A program made the position numbers and the translations under genes. 64,000 nucleotides of DNA, taken from assembly GCA_022497155.1 (NCBI GenBank), contig MU385726.1, positions 434,001-498,000 on the forward strand, given 5' to 3'. The notes beneath the pieces are model-generated. The model was not told the DNA's origin. It saw only the letters and a list, made by a program, of their open reading frames with translations, and searched no databases. The stretch's first letter is position 1; every line of letters starts with the position of its first letter. Below, one piece after another: positions 37,939-50,171 of the stretch. Source of the stretch: Whalleya microplaca (taxonomy: Eukaryota; Ascomycota; Sordariomycetes; Xylariales; Xylariaceae).

Positions 37939-39730
37939 ATGTCTCCTCATTGGGTTGCCGCCGCTGTATTGGCCCTCGTAGGTGTTGTCGCCGGCATACA
38001 TAGCGAACACGACTTCGATCTCGAGTGGATATCCAGTAATAGTTCCTTACCCAAGGTCGTGTATGTACAACTCAAAAACCATTGCATGGCACATATTGCA
38101 GGCTAACATACAAATCTAGAATATATAGTACCGGAGGAACAATTCTATCAGCTTCGAATTATAGTCGGCTTGATAATATCAAGTACGGTTCTGGAGTGGG
38201 CCCCACCCCAGAGGAGTTAATTGCCAATGTCTCCGAAGTCTTAAACGTTGCGCAACTTGCCATAGTGAAGTTCTCAGCACCTGGTGGAAGTTCTGGGGTA
38301 AACTCGTCATTGTACCTCAACATTAGTCAATATGCCAACCACCAACTATGCTCTAAAGACTCCGATGGTACGTGGGCACATTTCACGCCGCGAGACCCTA
38401 GCCCCTAGCCCCTTGGATCTTGAAATACTTATAAATTTATTCCGTACTTTTCAGTAGCTAACATCTCTAGTCAGTATGCTACACGTTTCCTTATTTGTTT
38501 TTGAAGTAGCCAGGCTTAGCCCAAAGAAAGAGCACAATTATTCTAAGAGTAATCATGGTGGGTTTTGACATCGCATGTTAACATCTAGCAGATTGCCGGC
38601 GCAATTATGTTCCACGGCACAAACACTCTGGAGGAGACGGTGAGTAAATATACTCATTGAGATACGAAAAAGTGTATTGACTGATGCTTTCTCAGGCGTT
38701 CGGCGTAGACTTGACGTTTAACTGTTCGAAGCCTTTCATCGCTACTGGCGCCATGCGGCCAGACACGTATGTCTCACCAGATGGCCGGTCGAACTTCTAC
38801 CAAGCTGTTGCGGCTGCTGCTTCGCCTTCTTCTAGAGATCGGGGCGGTCTTATTGCTTTTAATGACAGGTGAGTTAACCTCTTCGGCTATGACTGTAGCA
38901 GATATATATGGTGTATCTAATATCGGCCCAGGATTTCATCAATATTTTACTCCACAAAGCTGGATGCCAATACTCCTGATACATTCAAAGCTCTAGAGCA
39001 AGGAAATCTGGGTATGCTTTCTTGAGTTCTCCATTCCCTATTTGTATTCAAATCTATAAATTGAAACTGTCTGACAAGGCCTGGAAACTCTAAGGGTTAT
39101 ATGTAAGAAAAAAGTGCTAACTATAGAATGTGCATAGGTGCTTTCCTTGCGGGACAACCATATTATTTTTTCGGACCCTCCTATCCTACCGGACGTCCGT
39201 ATTTCGATGTTACCAATACAACTGAATTGCCATCTGTCATCATTCTCTTTGGCCACCGTCAGTTCAATCTCCCTTCACATTGTGGAACGTCATACTAAAT
39301 CGAATTATAGAGGGATTTGATGCTTCGTTAATGTACGCTGCTGTTGCTAACGGAGCAAAGTAAGTTTCGCCAAAAAAGCATCATTAATTATTAGACGATA
39401 CTAACAAGTGCCCCAAGAGGTCTAGTTATTATGGGTGCCGGAGCAGCCCAGGTAAGCCCGAACGGACAAGCAGTGGCCAAGGAACTGTACAAGCAAGGGG
39501 TTCCCACCATAGCGGTTGCTCGACCAGTGACAGGGACTGGTGTTCCCGATCCCATACCGGAGACGATCATTTATTCTAGCTACCTGGGTGCAGAACAGGC
39601 CAGGATTATGCTTCAGCTAGCGATCAATGCCGGACATAATCTGGACGAGATTAGAGATCTCTTTGAAAGCCCTCTGAGAAAGGCTATATATGGCTCCATT
39701 GTTAATCAGCAAACTTATGGACTACTATAA
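37939..39730 (+). pseudogene. Secreted type II-like L-asparaginase gene, probably decayed
   Basis: L-asparaginase converts asparagine to aspartate and ammonia. Readable segments: 37939-38060 (hydrophobic signal peptide VAAAVLALVGVVAG), 38120-38367 (STGGTI nucleophile loop), 38592-38639, 38696-38868 (GAMRPDT block), 38960-39011, 39138-39257, 39311-39359 and 39418-39730. Most junctions are good GT-AG introns and the C-terminal half (VANGAKGLVIMGAG... to the stop) is clean. Problems: the 38367/38592 junction cannot be joined in frame with canonical splice sites; after FNDR at 38868 the frame shifts by one before TSSAMTVA at about 38881, with a TGA between. The second catalytic motif reads HGTNT instead of HGTDT, and the Lys expected after TVA is replaced by Asp. 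I infer loss of function. An unrecognised splice pattern or assembly error is possible. Confidence 0.65.
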
Positions 39731-40613
39731 GGCTCTAAAGAGCCTAGCCGATCAAGAAGTGAGACACATCAACAAGGGTATTTACTCGCCACCTAGCTAT
39801 GCCGTGGAAATACCGCTCGATTAACGAGTAGAAGCTTCATGCATACCGGTAGATACCTGTGCTTGACACATTCACTATTATAAATTAAGTTCCAAGTAGT
39901 AAAACATAATGATATCAAACTATCAAAGACTTTTACTACTGCCGGACTCCTGTTCACAGTGATTTTATTATACCTACTTCATTACCTAGGTACTATTGAA
40001 AAATCTAAAAATACTGAAGTTGGCTGACACAGTAGAGGGATCTATGCAGTCTATCAAGTAGCATTTCCACTGCAACCTACACTGTGAGGCGCGGTAAACA
40101 AGAACGTCCGGCAGCTTATCCGGCAACGCCCATGTGTTTCAACTACCGGGATTAACATGTAGAGTGATGGTTATGCTGTACGAAATCTGGCAGTGGCGTT
40201 TCTTGGAAGATTCATCGCTGCAGGTGATCGAAGTTTAACGGATTTATGCTGCTAGTGTATAAGCCCGTAAGAGAGCCAGGTTTCGGGACTAGACGGATTT
40301 AATGCAGTTGAAGTAGTAGTATGCATAGGCGGAGTCCGTACAACACCAAGCTGAAATTAGTTTGCGTAGCTAGGTACTCATACTAGAGTGGCTTAGCCCT
40401 TTAATGCTATCCTTTGTGTGTAAGTGCCTCAGCAGTAGGTCAGCAGGCAAAACCACCTTAAGAGTAACAATGATCGCTTTCTAGATTTATTTAGAGAACA
40501 CTTCCTCTATTATATAGTATTCAATGACAAAGGCCAATTAATCCCGAGTGTCTTTATCACTTTTCCACAGCCGAAAACCTGACTTCAAGTTTACGTAGTG
40601 CAAGTTGGTTACG
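39731..40613. other. Intergenic region, no gene seen
   Basis: About 0.9 kb between the L-asparaginase remnant and the SDR gene, carrying the SDR promoter. No coding signal or repeat recognised. Confidence 0.5.
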
Positions 40614-41686
40614 ATGGACGCATCAAACTCCCGGCCGTATCACCTTCCCTTAGATGCAGTCTGGTTCAGTAAGCAAATCTCTGTTCAGGGTGTTCTCCCC
40701 ATACGATTTCTGATTATTGTCTAGTAACCGGTTGTTCATCTGGCATCGGGCAAGCTTTAGCACAGCTCATCGCACAGTCTTCAAACCGTGTTACGGCAAC
40801 AGCACGAAATGCAGAGTCTCTATCTGCTATTACAGATGGTCCGAATGTACTCAAAATGGCATTGGATGTCACGTCCAAAGCTTGTATCAACTCTGCACTG
40901 AAAGACACGCTCGAAAGGTTTGGCCGCATCGACGTTGTCGTGAACAATGCTGGCTACACCTTAGTGGGTGACACCGAGGGAGCTGAAGATAAAGAGTCGC
41001 GTGATATACTTGATACAAACTTCTGGGGTATGGTAGACGTGTCTAAGAAAGCCTTGGGGATTATGAGAGATGAGAATCCCAAGAGCGGCCAGCAAGGAGG
41101 CGTCATTCTAAATATGAGCTCTATGGGAGGATGGATGGGCTTCCCTGGTGGATCGTTCTATCATGCCAGCAAATTCGCAATGGAGGGATGGAGTGAGGCT
41201 GTTGCAAAGGAGCTACCAGTTGAATGGAATAGTAAGTCAATGCTGCATCCATTCTCCCTCGCCCTTTTTTTCATCTGAATCTAAGTACATCGTACTAATA
41301 GCTGGTATCACTCAGTTCACCTGTGCAACATTGAGCCCGGCGGTGTTAAGACCAATTATGCAACCTCATCTCTAAAGGAAATGGCCCAGCGACACCCTGC
41401 TTACGCCAATCCTAACTACCCCACGAATGCCTTACTCACATATATGCTCAATGAGCAGAACCGAAGTGCCTGGTCCGAACCAGCATCCATTGCCGCAGCT
41501 ATATATCTTATCGTCAGCCGCGGGCAACGAATCCCGATTCGAGTTCCTTTGGGATCTGATGCCCGGGGTATGATAATGATGGACTTAGAAAATGTCAAGA
41601 AAGACTTAGAGGAGCTGGAGGATATTAGCTTGGGTGTGGGTGAAGCAAGACAGTTAGGGACCATTCACTTTTTGCAGAAAGCATAG
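40614..41686 (+). CDS. Short-chain dehydrogenase/reductase (classical SDR)
   Basis: NAD(P)-dependent oxidoreductase, substrate unknown. Exons 40614-40668, 40725-41231 and 41316-41686 join in frame to 310 residues; introns are GTAAGC...GTCTAG and GTAAGT...CTCAG. The start is fixed by the 18-residue first exon, which supplies VWF before the cofactor motif. Seen: TGCSSGIG at residues 20-27 (Rossmann nucleotide loop), NNAG at 92-95, active-site Ser150/151 and YHASK at 164-168, the full Ser-Tyr-Lys set. Length exceeds the 250-residue core by a C-terminal extension ending in a charged helix (ENVKKDLEELED). No signal peptide or membrane segment. There is no co-oriented pathway gene next to it apart from the decayed L-asparaginase upstream. 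Confidence 0.9.
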
Positions 41687-42248
41687 GGATCAGCACAAGA
41701 CTGAGCAGTGCGAAATCAAGAGTAGATGAGATGGTTTATACTAAGAATGTATCCATATTTCAATATCACATACTTTGCCGTGAAGTACCATCTCAGCAGT
41801 CTTTACCGTCGCGCGTCGAAACTCTCAATACCGAGCAGTCCATCTATGAAGTCTCGCTCTCGTGTCCTAAGCGAGCCCATGGGTTCAGAAACTCAATGCA
41901 GTTTTTCACTAAGGGGGTAGCCTTCATCTTAGACATATATGGATTTTGGTCAGTAAGTTCAGGGGCATGGTAGTTCAGGGGCATGGTGCGAGACGCGCCG
42001 CGGTTCAAGGACATTGAATCCGCCGGGGGTGGAGAGGTTCTATACCCTGAAGAATCTTTCAAACACGGACGATATATAGGAGCTCGCTTAATTTATGAAT
42101 GTGCGGTTCGATAGTTACCAATTTGATGTTATCTACGTTGAAGACAGTTTAATCTCGATCATTCCGGAGTAAATAGACTCCCGGCAGCTAGTACTACGTT
42201 CATATACACGTCAATTCATCTATAGTTCTGCATAGTATTATACCTAGA
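41687..42248. other. Convergent 3' intergenic region
   Basis: Lies between the 3' ends of the SDR (plus) and F-box (minus) genes. It holds a perfect 16-bp tandem duplication, AGTTCAGGGGCATGGT at 41956-41971 and 41972-41987. No gene. Confidence 0.5.
41956..41987. repeat. 16-bp perfect tandem duplication
   Basis: Two adjacent identical 16-base units. Probably a slippage product; no element ends are visible. Confidence 0.8.
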
Positions 42249-44039
42249 CTATGTGAAGTCATAAACCATCAGGCTTTCTCTCCCTTTCGACTCCTTGAGC
42301 ACGATGACCATCTCGTCATCGAAGCCGACCCAATTTCGTCGGTCATCCCACTGGATCATTGTCGAGGCGTCGCGAGAGTCAACATCATCGGAGTCATCCG
42401 CAACAGGCTTCGCAGTCGGCCTGACTTCAATACTCCTACCGTTAGCCCGGCCCTCCAGCTCCCATACTCTAATCTCTTCACCGCGGCAGCTAACGCTGAC
42501 TGCCTTCCCACGGGCCGTTATCTCGGCATCGCTGATGCCAGAAGTATGGCCCCAGAGCCTGATGCCAGGCGATATAGAAAGGGATGACGCGTTCGACGTG
42601 CAGAGGTGCAAGATTAATGTGTTGTCGGGGAGAGTGACAAGGAGATAGGGATGTGTGTAGCACAGGCTAATTGGCCCTTCAAGATAATCACTAGTAAAAG
42701 TAGGGACGGACGAGCTAGCACCTCGAGCAGGTGACGTGGGTGGTGATGGAATATTAGTAGGCGCTGACCTTACTGGCAAAGTGTAGGCTAGGCGGGTGGA
42801 AGTGACCTCTGGCGTCGGATTCGAACCAGAGGAAGAAGGGCGTAAATGCAAGTCTTGGATACCCAAAGACCAGCCCTGAAGTGTAGAAAAGGTGTAGGCA
42901 ATGGAAGCCACAATGCTCCCCGTCGTTCTCCGAATCGATAACGCTAATGGTGCTCTCGAAGTATGTGATTTGAGTGATGTTAACAGATACGGTGCTTGAA
43001 GTGCGGTCCCAGACTGAGCGTTACTTTCTCGCACCCCTGATGTTGAATTGCTAAGAGCGTGTTCATCCTCTATCTGGATTGCAGACTCGGGCGTGGTTTC
43101 GCTTTCGGGGTCTTGCTCCGTCTCGCTCTCGGCTCCTACGTTCGATGGAAGGCGTTGCGTCTTATGAGGCCCATCGAATGTATATAAGGATATAAGGACG
43201 GACTTAGTTGCCGTCAATAAGTAAGGGTAGGATATTGCCACCCCGATCAGATCTCCGTTGCTAGATTTTTCATGGCGGTACCGTCGCACTATCCTTCGCT
43301 CTCGAATATCCAGTTTCCAAACACCAAAACTGCCATCCGTGAAACCTATCGCAATATCTAGCGCTTGGTCGAGATGATTTTGGTCATCCATTGCAATACA
43401 GCTAGGTACGCTCGCGGAGCCAGTCTCACTCAAGCTGACCTGCGCCAGAAGCTGTTTCGTCTTCAGATCCCAAGCCCGAAGGCCCGTTTCCACGTCCGCT
43501 GTTATAGCGATGCCTTCTGACACCTTCACGAGCATCTTGTGCGTACTATCTGCATCACGTAGCTCAGAATCTTTCCGGACTCGCAACTCTTCGACGGCGC
43601 ATTTCCCTCTGGACCAGTTATGTCGGAGCCTGTACTGTCTCTTCCAGTCCCGCGATCGTTTATCTTCCTCGCCATTGCACATGTTCACCATGCCTCCCCT
43701 TCTTCCGTCTACCCATACTGCTCTACGCGACGAATAATGCACCTTGCCGTCTTTAGCAGAGCCATCGCGAAAGCCCGGAATGCGCAAGGCACGAGGGAGG
43801 ACGAATCGTGAATAGTACAGTTGCTTCCATATCTGTGAGTCGCCAGATAAAATGTGGAAGCGCCTCGACACGGGCGCAGTATTCAGAAGGTCTGAAAGCG
43901 GGAGAAAGGTGAGTATTCGCACAAGGAGTTCGTCAGACAGAGGCGATAACAAATCCGGTGATGCGGTATGGCGGCGTCGCTTCAGCGTCGTCGACCTCGA
44001 GGTACTATCGGCTTCGGCGCGTTTCCGTTTATGATGCAT
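42249..44039 (-). CDS. F-box protein with WD-like repeats
   Basis: Single exon, 596 residues. Seen: a basic N-terminus (KRKR, KRRRH) resembling a nuclear localisation signal, then an F-box at about residues 30-75 (LSPLSDELLVRILTFLPLSDLL ... SQIWKQLYYSRF). Family role: F-box proteins bind Skp1 and present substrates to an SCF ubiquitin ligase. After residue 150 there are patches like AWDLKTKQLLAQVSL, GSFGVWKLDI, and near the C-terminus a segment ending EIRVWELEG, which look like degenerate WD40 blades. A long acidic and Ser/Pro-rich insert (residues about 300-345 and 430-450) separates them. The target substrate cannot be told from sequence. The start ATG is the first in frame and no intron is needed. 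Confidence 0.85.
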   Translation of the reverse strand: MHHKRKRAEADSTSRSTTLKRRRHTASPDLLSPLSDELLVRILTFLPLSDLLNTAPVSRRFHILSGDSQIWKQLYYSRFVLPRALRIPGFRDGSAKDGKVHYSSRRAVWVDGRRGGMVNMCNGEEDKRSRDWKRQYRLRHNWSRGKCAVEELRVRKDSELRDADSTHKMLVKVSEGIAITADVETGLRAWDLKTKQLLAQVSLSETGSASVPSCIAMDDQNHLDQALDIAIGFTDGSFGVWKLDIRERRIVRRYRHEKSSNGDLIGVAISYPYLLTATKSVLISLYTFDGPHKTQRLPSNVGAESETEQDPESETTPESAIQIEDEHALSNSTSGVRESNAQSGTALQAPYLLTSLKSHTSRAPLALSIRRTTGSIVASIAYTFSTLQGWSLGIQDLHLRPSSSGSNPTPEVTSTRLAYTLPVRSAPTNIPSPPTSPARGASSSVPTFTSDYLEGPISLCYTHPYLLVTLPDNTLILHLCTSNASSLSISPGIRLWGHTSGISDAEITARGKAVSVSCRGEEIRVWELEGRANGRSIEVRPTAKPVADDSDDVDSRDASTMIQWDDRRNWVGFDDEMVIVLKESKGRESLMVYDFT

Positions 44040-44900
44040 CGTGCGAGCGTAAATCCCTGGCGACTCGTTCGCCGTTCTATAGCAGGCGAGAAAGCGGACT
44101 ACTCGTTGCTTGCATTGGACGCGGATAAGTATGAAGGGAAACAGAACAATCGCCTTCAGATGATCGAGTAATAAGAGAAGAGGTACGCAAGTACGGACTG
44201 AGGGAGTTGACGTTCGGAGATATCGGACATAAGTGGCCTCCAGTATTTAAGCGCTCAATTGTTCACTTACTGAGTGAGTTCACACCGTGGTCAGTGCGTT
44301 TCCCTCCTAATTTATGATATTACGTCAGAACATATATCAATACCTTCTTCGGTACAGCTGGGAAACTTCTTTGAGCAGATGGTCCATAGCCACGATGGCT
44401 TCAAACTTCGGGTCAAATATTCTACTCTTGAAGTGACGGGAGAGGTTAATTTTTAAGTATACTTGACTTGGAAGTGGCATACGGTAATGGTGCAGTACGT
44501 TAAGGATTCAAGGAAGTCCGCAAGTAGAGATGACAACAGACCAGATGGCGCCCCGAAGAAGCAATGGAGAATTCTGAATACCAAATTCTTATTTGTCGAC
44601 CGTCTACTCGACTCGTAGACATCAGTTCATATTTGCAGAGCATGGAGGACTGCACAATCTTACTATAATCGAAGGTACATATATGTAGAAGGGACAGCAT
44701 TTACTGCTGTACCAAGCAGAAAGATATCAAAACGACCCCGTAACTTATCAATGTCGAGTAATAGGAGTACGGTAGTGCTTTGTACGCCGGGAAAAGACAA
44801 GCAGGGTTCTTTGTAGCACTCAAGACGGACGAATGCACGCAATTTGACAACTAGGTGCTAGCAACTGTCTTGAATCTACTAGCTGTCGACTTCCCCCAAG
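44040..44900. other. Upstream region of the F-box gene, no gene seen
   Basis: Holds the F-box promoter and the 3' flank of the P450. Short open frames only. Confidence 0.5.
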
Positions 44901-46635
44901 TCAAGGGATGTCTGTCAGTCGCTCTTCAACTTGGACCCATAGGTCTGAAATGGAACGGAGTCCCATGTAATTTGCACAGCTCCACGGCTTTTCTGGACGG
45001 ATCAACCCCCATTCGAAGTTTCTCAGCAGCTACAATGACAGATTAGTCTCCGGGTGAGGATTTGTTCAAATGGGAGAAGGTGTCATACCTCAAAGACAAC
45101 TTTACTCATCTCCATCATAGAAATGCTCTTTCCGAGGCAGAGATAGCGCCCATGGCCAAACATAAGATCATTAGTCCGTTTCATAGCCCCTAGCTTCTCC
45201 TTATCCGACTCCTCGAGCCAGCGCTCCGGACGGAATAAATCAGCATCAGCTCCATAAATACGATTGTCCCTGTGCATGGCTGTGAAGGATGGTAAGATGC
45301 TAATGCCACCAGGGAGAAATACTTCTTTGCCTTCGATGTTTACTGTATCGCCCTCGGGTGGAGTGTCGCGAGCAAGCGGGTCGTTTAGAGGTGGAAATAT
45401 CCTAATGCTTTCTCTTATTACAGCCTGCAGATAGGGGAGTCGCTTGGACTGGGCGTAGCTGATGATCTTAGGCGTTTCCGGGACATTTTCCGATCGAACT
45501 GCCTCTTCGATCTCTGACTGCAACGTCTTATATACTCGTGGATTAGTAAGGATGTACAACATAGCGCCTCTGAGCCCAGCAGCAGTCGTGTCTGATCCTG
45601 CAACAATCTGAAGAACAACCTCAGCCTTGAGATCGTCGCCAGACAATCCATTCTTCATGAACGAGGCCAGCATGTCCTCCTTCTCCACCACATCCGAAGT
45701 TTTTTGTTCTTTGCGGGCTTGCTCCCTGACTTCGACCGTAGCCGAGCTAAGCACTACCATCTTGTCGAAGCCTTTAGCAGTCATAGTATCAGCGTTCACC
45801 TTCGGACCTACGAGGGGTATCCAATTTGTCCACCATGTGCCGAACGCCATCTGTTTGTTAATGGCCCTTAGGCCGACAGCGGTCGACTTGACGAATTCAT
45901 CCGGATCATCATCCGCATCGACCAGACCAAAGCACTTGCCAAAGCCAATGGTGCTGATTATATCCAGTGTCAAGAACTGTAGCTTCTGCGCCAAATCCAT
46001 AGGTTTGTTTCGACGGGCATAGCCAGATTGGATAAGGTGGACCAATTGACTGACACAGGTATCGACGTCGCTTTCCAACGTCAGGTTGTTCCGACCCGAA
46101 TACTAGAATTTTCAGACACTGATCATGAAAGACATAGGACGGCAATTAGGTCTTACACCAGCAATCATCTGCTTCCGTTTCAAATCATGTGCCCTAATAT
46201 TGACTTCTGTAAAGACAGTATCACGGCGCCAGTCGAAACGAGCTGGTCGATAAAACCATTTCGATCTTGTGTATCCGGGCTTCGTATTTATGTGAGCCCA
46301 TAGCTCCGGGGACGAGGTGGCCAGGATTCTAGGCGAGACACGAGCGACTGGTCCTGGTTAGGAAGATCGTGTAAGCGAACGTTGCTTTTCTGTTGTCATA
46401 TTTCTAGGACTACTGTACCATAGTTTTTATTCATTTCCGCATACCAATTTTGACACTCTTCACTCAAGAAAGCTCGGATATGGGGGATCTCCGAGAACAT
46501 AGTCGCCCATGGGCCCTTGAACGGTCGTACTTTCATGAATAGAGACCACGTAGTAATAAAAATGTACACCACAAGCAGCGACACGGTCCCGGTAAGAAGC
46601 CATGGAGTTTGGATTATACGACCAATATCGACCAT
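44901..46635 (-). CDS. Cytochrome P450 monooxygenase, pisatin demethylase-like
   Basis: Heme monooxygenase anchored in the ER membrane. Exons 46635-46419, 46353-46157, 46102-45089 and 45029-44901 join in frame to 518 residues. The first junction makes YGPVARVSP, the usual start of the P450 fold. Seen: N-terminal membrane segment (residues about 13-33), I-helix AGSDTT (306-311), ExxR as ESIR (369-372), FRPERW (about 428-433), and heme loop FGHGRYLCLG with Cys460. The C-terminal exon (LLRNFEWGLIRPEKPW) is typical of fungal P450s related to pisatin demethylase, a group of detoxifying and secondary-metabolism enzymes; substrate is unknown. All key residues are present and it appears functional. 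No neighbouring biosynthetic core gene is seen. Confidence 0.92.
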
Positions 46636-48540
46636 TTTGAAGAAGTTATTATCTTCAAACGCTGTATACTGCTAGATGCCCCATGGGTGTTAGAGCTGTC
46701 ATGTGCAAAAGACTAACTTACTATGGTCAATATAAGCTTTGTATACTGAAATGTTAGGGGTTCTGGAACATAGAAACTAAATTTCAAATAAGATGAATCG
46801 GGCCCCATATCCGACTGGTCGAGCGAATTCCCGATATAAAACAAATGAACACCATACAAATGATCCTGCATCCCATACCCCAACACTCTAAGACATCGTC
46901 ACAAAATATATGTTATGATTTCACCCATACACCACTACCTCAAGCTTACCCTTGATAGGTTCTTTCATACAATATGTGCAACAATCCCATGCATTGCATT
47001 ACTTTACTACTCCTTATTGGCAGGGTCAGCAATTTGTAAAACAATATGACGCTAGACCAGAATGATGTGCAACGAGCTATATACTTCTTAATAGAAACAG
47101 GTTGCGATCATACATGAATAGGTAAGTAGCACCTTTGTTATTGAGGACTTTTAGCAAGCATTATCCTGGCCATCGCCACGCAACAGCTAGGTTCATGTAC
47201 TCATTCGATTCTTATATTCTTTTATATTATTCAATATCTGTAAGAGATATCTGTGCCCCGTGTTTCCACATAGTAGCAGCCAAAACCTCTTACGTTGGCG
47301 GTCTATCTACTGTTTCCCCATCTAACACCCTCCATTCACTTCAGAATTGATGCGTGGGTGCGCATGAAGGGCCGCGATGAGTATCAACAACCCCGCGCTG
47401 CACGGGAGGTTGCAGTCGCATCTGCGGTGTGCCATATAGCTCCTTATGACGTACCAAAGACATGCGTTAGAGACTTATTTCCTGTTATCTGGTTTATTGG
47501 TGGCTAAGGTCCTGCAGACACCCTCCATTTCATAATATAGGAAAGCACCTGCAGCATTAATAAAACATAAGTAAATGGATCATGATTACATTTACACTAT
47601 GTTGGTCATTTCTTCTGATACTCGAGAAATCTCACGGTGAATCAAGGTAAAAGGAGTTAGACAGTGCTCAAGGTGACGCTGAGCATATACATTGCTTTTT
47701 AATTTTATCTGCATATGTCCTAGTACTAGTCTCATCAAAACTTCTTCACATCTATCAAACTCTAATCAGGTTGTGAATGTAGTTGTGTGTTCTCCTGGAT
47801 TAGTCAGGATACTCATAGTCCCAATATGCTCGGTACTTCACAATACAGCAAAATATAGTCGATTTTAAACCCATAGGCTAAAATTCGTTAATCATATTAT
47901 TTGTGGTTATATATAGGCTGCTTTAGCATTTATGGTTAATCAATATCGTGTTTAACCACTTTCACGACTTATATTCAATGTGTTCGACACTAGAACTTAC
48001 TGAAACACAAGGAAGATGCTCCGACTAGGGGGGTCGTTGAAGCTGTTCACTCTTAGTAGCCCTCAAAACCAATATGACACTTGTAAATTAAATTTACGTT
48101 TATGTATTTTGACTCATTTATTTCTTAGACTGACCTTTGACAGTGCATCAGATATCTCATACTCAGTAGTCTAACATAGAAGTGTTTATGCGTAATATCT
48201 AATGTATTGTTGTCTGGTCATTTTGTAGAATCTGCCCCTGCGCTTTGTTTTTGACTTGTGGTTATGTGTCACACGGGAATGGAGCTCAGACCTGTTATAT
48301 GCAAGATGTCAATATATTGGATGACGTTGGCTGTTGTTTGTTACTTGACGAATGTATGACTGCCTAACGAAAGGGATGGGAACCTTAAGGCGGCTACGTC
48401 GGCAACAGAATGGAATGCGTACTGTCGAGATTGGTCTATATAAGGAACTATTGCCTCCCATTAGAATATAGGAGGCCAGCAAGCACCTCAGAGGCCCCAG
48501 GGAATTATAAATTAAATTGATATATTTCAAGCCATATACC

Positions 48541-48689
48541 TGTGAATATAGGACAAAGTAATAAGTAGCATAGTGGCTTGACAAGTGCAAGGTGAAACTA
48601 TAGGAAGGTGGCAGAGCCCCTTATATACATGTAGAGGCGGCCGTACGTAGGCCCGTACCGCCCTCAGCCCTATAGGGCGTGTCTTAACA
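48541..48689 (-). repeat. Solo LTR with ATACC target duplications, not RIP-mutated
   Basis: 149 bp beginning TGTGAATATAGG and ending GTGTCTTAACA, so TG...CA bounded. It is flanked by perfect 5-bp duplications ATACC (48536-48540 and 48690-48694). On the minus strand it starts TGTTAAGACACGCCC and has TATATAAGG about 60 bp in, as an LTR promoter would, so minus orientation is likely. No internal region is attached. It is unrelated by eye to LTR families A-D. Its size and sequence suggest a Copia-type fungal LTR, but that is an inference. Confidence 0.75.
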
Positions 48690-50145
48690 ATACCAGCCCA
48701 TGTTAACATGTCTAATCCTAACGAAGAATCCTAGTAATCTCGGATAGTGCAGCACCCCCCAAGATTCGAACTTTAAATAGGTAGAGAAGGTTCTGCGAGC
48801 ATGGGCGGAACATTGCGGAAACCTAACTCGGTTAAGGCGGAGTTTGCTCATGTCGACGTTCTCAAGTTCAGCTTCACTTCAAGACGTAAGTTTACTTTCC
48901 TTATAGAAGGCGACATTAGTTAAGATACAATAATTAAAGGTCAAATGCGCCTAGTTTAGATAACACTTGAAAATGCATTCAAGTCCCACAAACCAACTAG
49001 GGTGTCCTTAAACTTCAACCTTGTAGCTCTTTGGTCGAAGACGAAAAGACTCTGCCATTTCTTCCGCTGACGATACTCATTGTGAATTAGAATTGTACAC
49101 TGTATTTTCGAAGGACTCTCTAAAGAACAAATTGGCAGGACACGATTGTCAAGTATGTGTAGGTGTTGAGACAGGTAGATAGTTTACATTTCCAGCTATA
49201 GAGTGCCGAAGAATGGTGCATAGAGTATTGCGCCCTAATATCGGAGGCAGTTGATGGTGCCAACGGAGATCTTTATATGTCCATGTCCTCCTATTGCAAA
49301 ATGAAAAGGAATACAGTATATGAAGAGCTATTTCACGACGTTTCTTTATGCGAAACACCTCCAGAGATACGACGGAGCCGTGAAGTAAAATAATATACCC
49401 TGAAACCCAGTGTAATCTCCAGAAATGAAGAAGAAAACAGAAGGAAGGAAAAGGAAAGAACAAAGCTTACAAGCTGAAGCTATTAAATATAGGAGCTGTC
49501 GGTCTGCATACGCCGCTTAGGTATGTCACCTGTGATGCTGTGATGGGAACCAATGAGGGGCTGCAGATCTTGTTATACATGTACCTTCAGGTAGCTACTG
49601 AAGCTAAAAGGCGGAATTAATTGTGCCAACTATACAATATTGTATATAAGGACTTATTATTGGCATGATTCCTTCCAGACTCCATCAAACTTAAGGCCAT
49701 TCTTGATCCGCTTTATGAGTGACGGTTCATCCCGATCATGTTCGCAGCTACATACATAGGAAGTGGAGCAAATATTTGGTTCTCGACACTCAAAGCCAAG
49801 GCTGATTGCTGCAATTTACCTCGTGAATAAGAATAATTATGGGCATCTTTTTAGTGTACCAAGAACTGGGGATTTCTAACTTTAGTAAGAAGATACCATT
49901 CGACGGGAAACGCTGTCAAGTTGTCTGCTGTCAACTCGTGTTGGTCCAACCTGACCATCATCCGGCAGTGGTCCGTGCCACTGAGCGACGGAGGCCTTAC
50001 GAAATCACGTTGGAACATAATTGCGTCAGCGGCCCAACGGCCATTCCATATCCCCTCTAGTTGTTTGATACCTTACCCCACATATAACATCTCTTCAGGG
50101 CTTCTACATAGTACCGTTCATCGCCCACCAAACTTGGCAGAGGGG

Positions 50146-50171
50146 ATATGCAGCAAGTATATGCAGCAAGT
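50146..50171. repeat. 13-bp perfect tandem duplication
   Basis: Two adjacent copies of ATATGCAGCAAGT in non-coding sequence. Confidence 0.8.

Noticed and set aside
44901..46635. P450 as part of a secondary-metabolite cluster
   Set aside because: No polyketide synthase, NRPS, terpene synthase, transporter or pathway regulator is seen within the window around it.
48309..48709. Two minus-strand open frames of 60-93 codons
   Set aside because: They overlap the solo LTR and its flanks and have no coding features.
48740..48785. T-arm-like GTTCGAA string suggesting a tRNA
   Set aside because: No matching acceptor stem, D-arm or anticodon arm can be folded around it.
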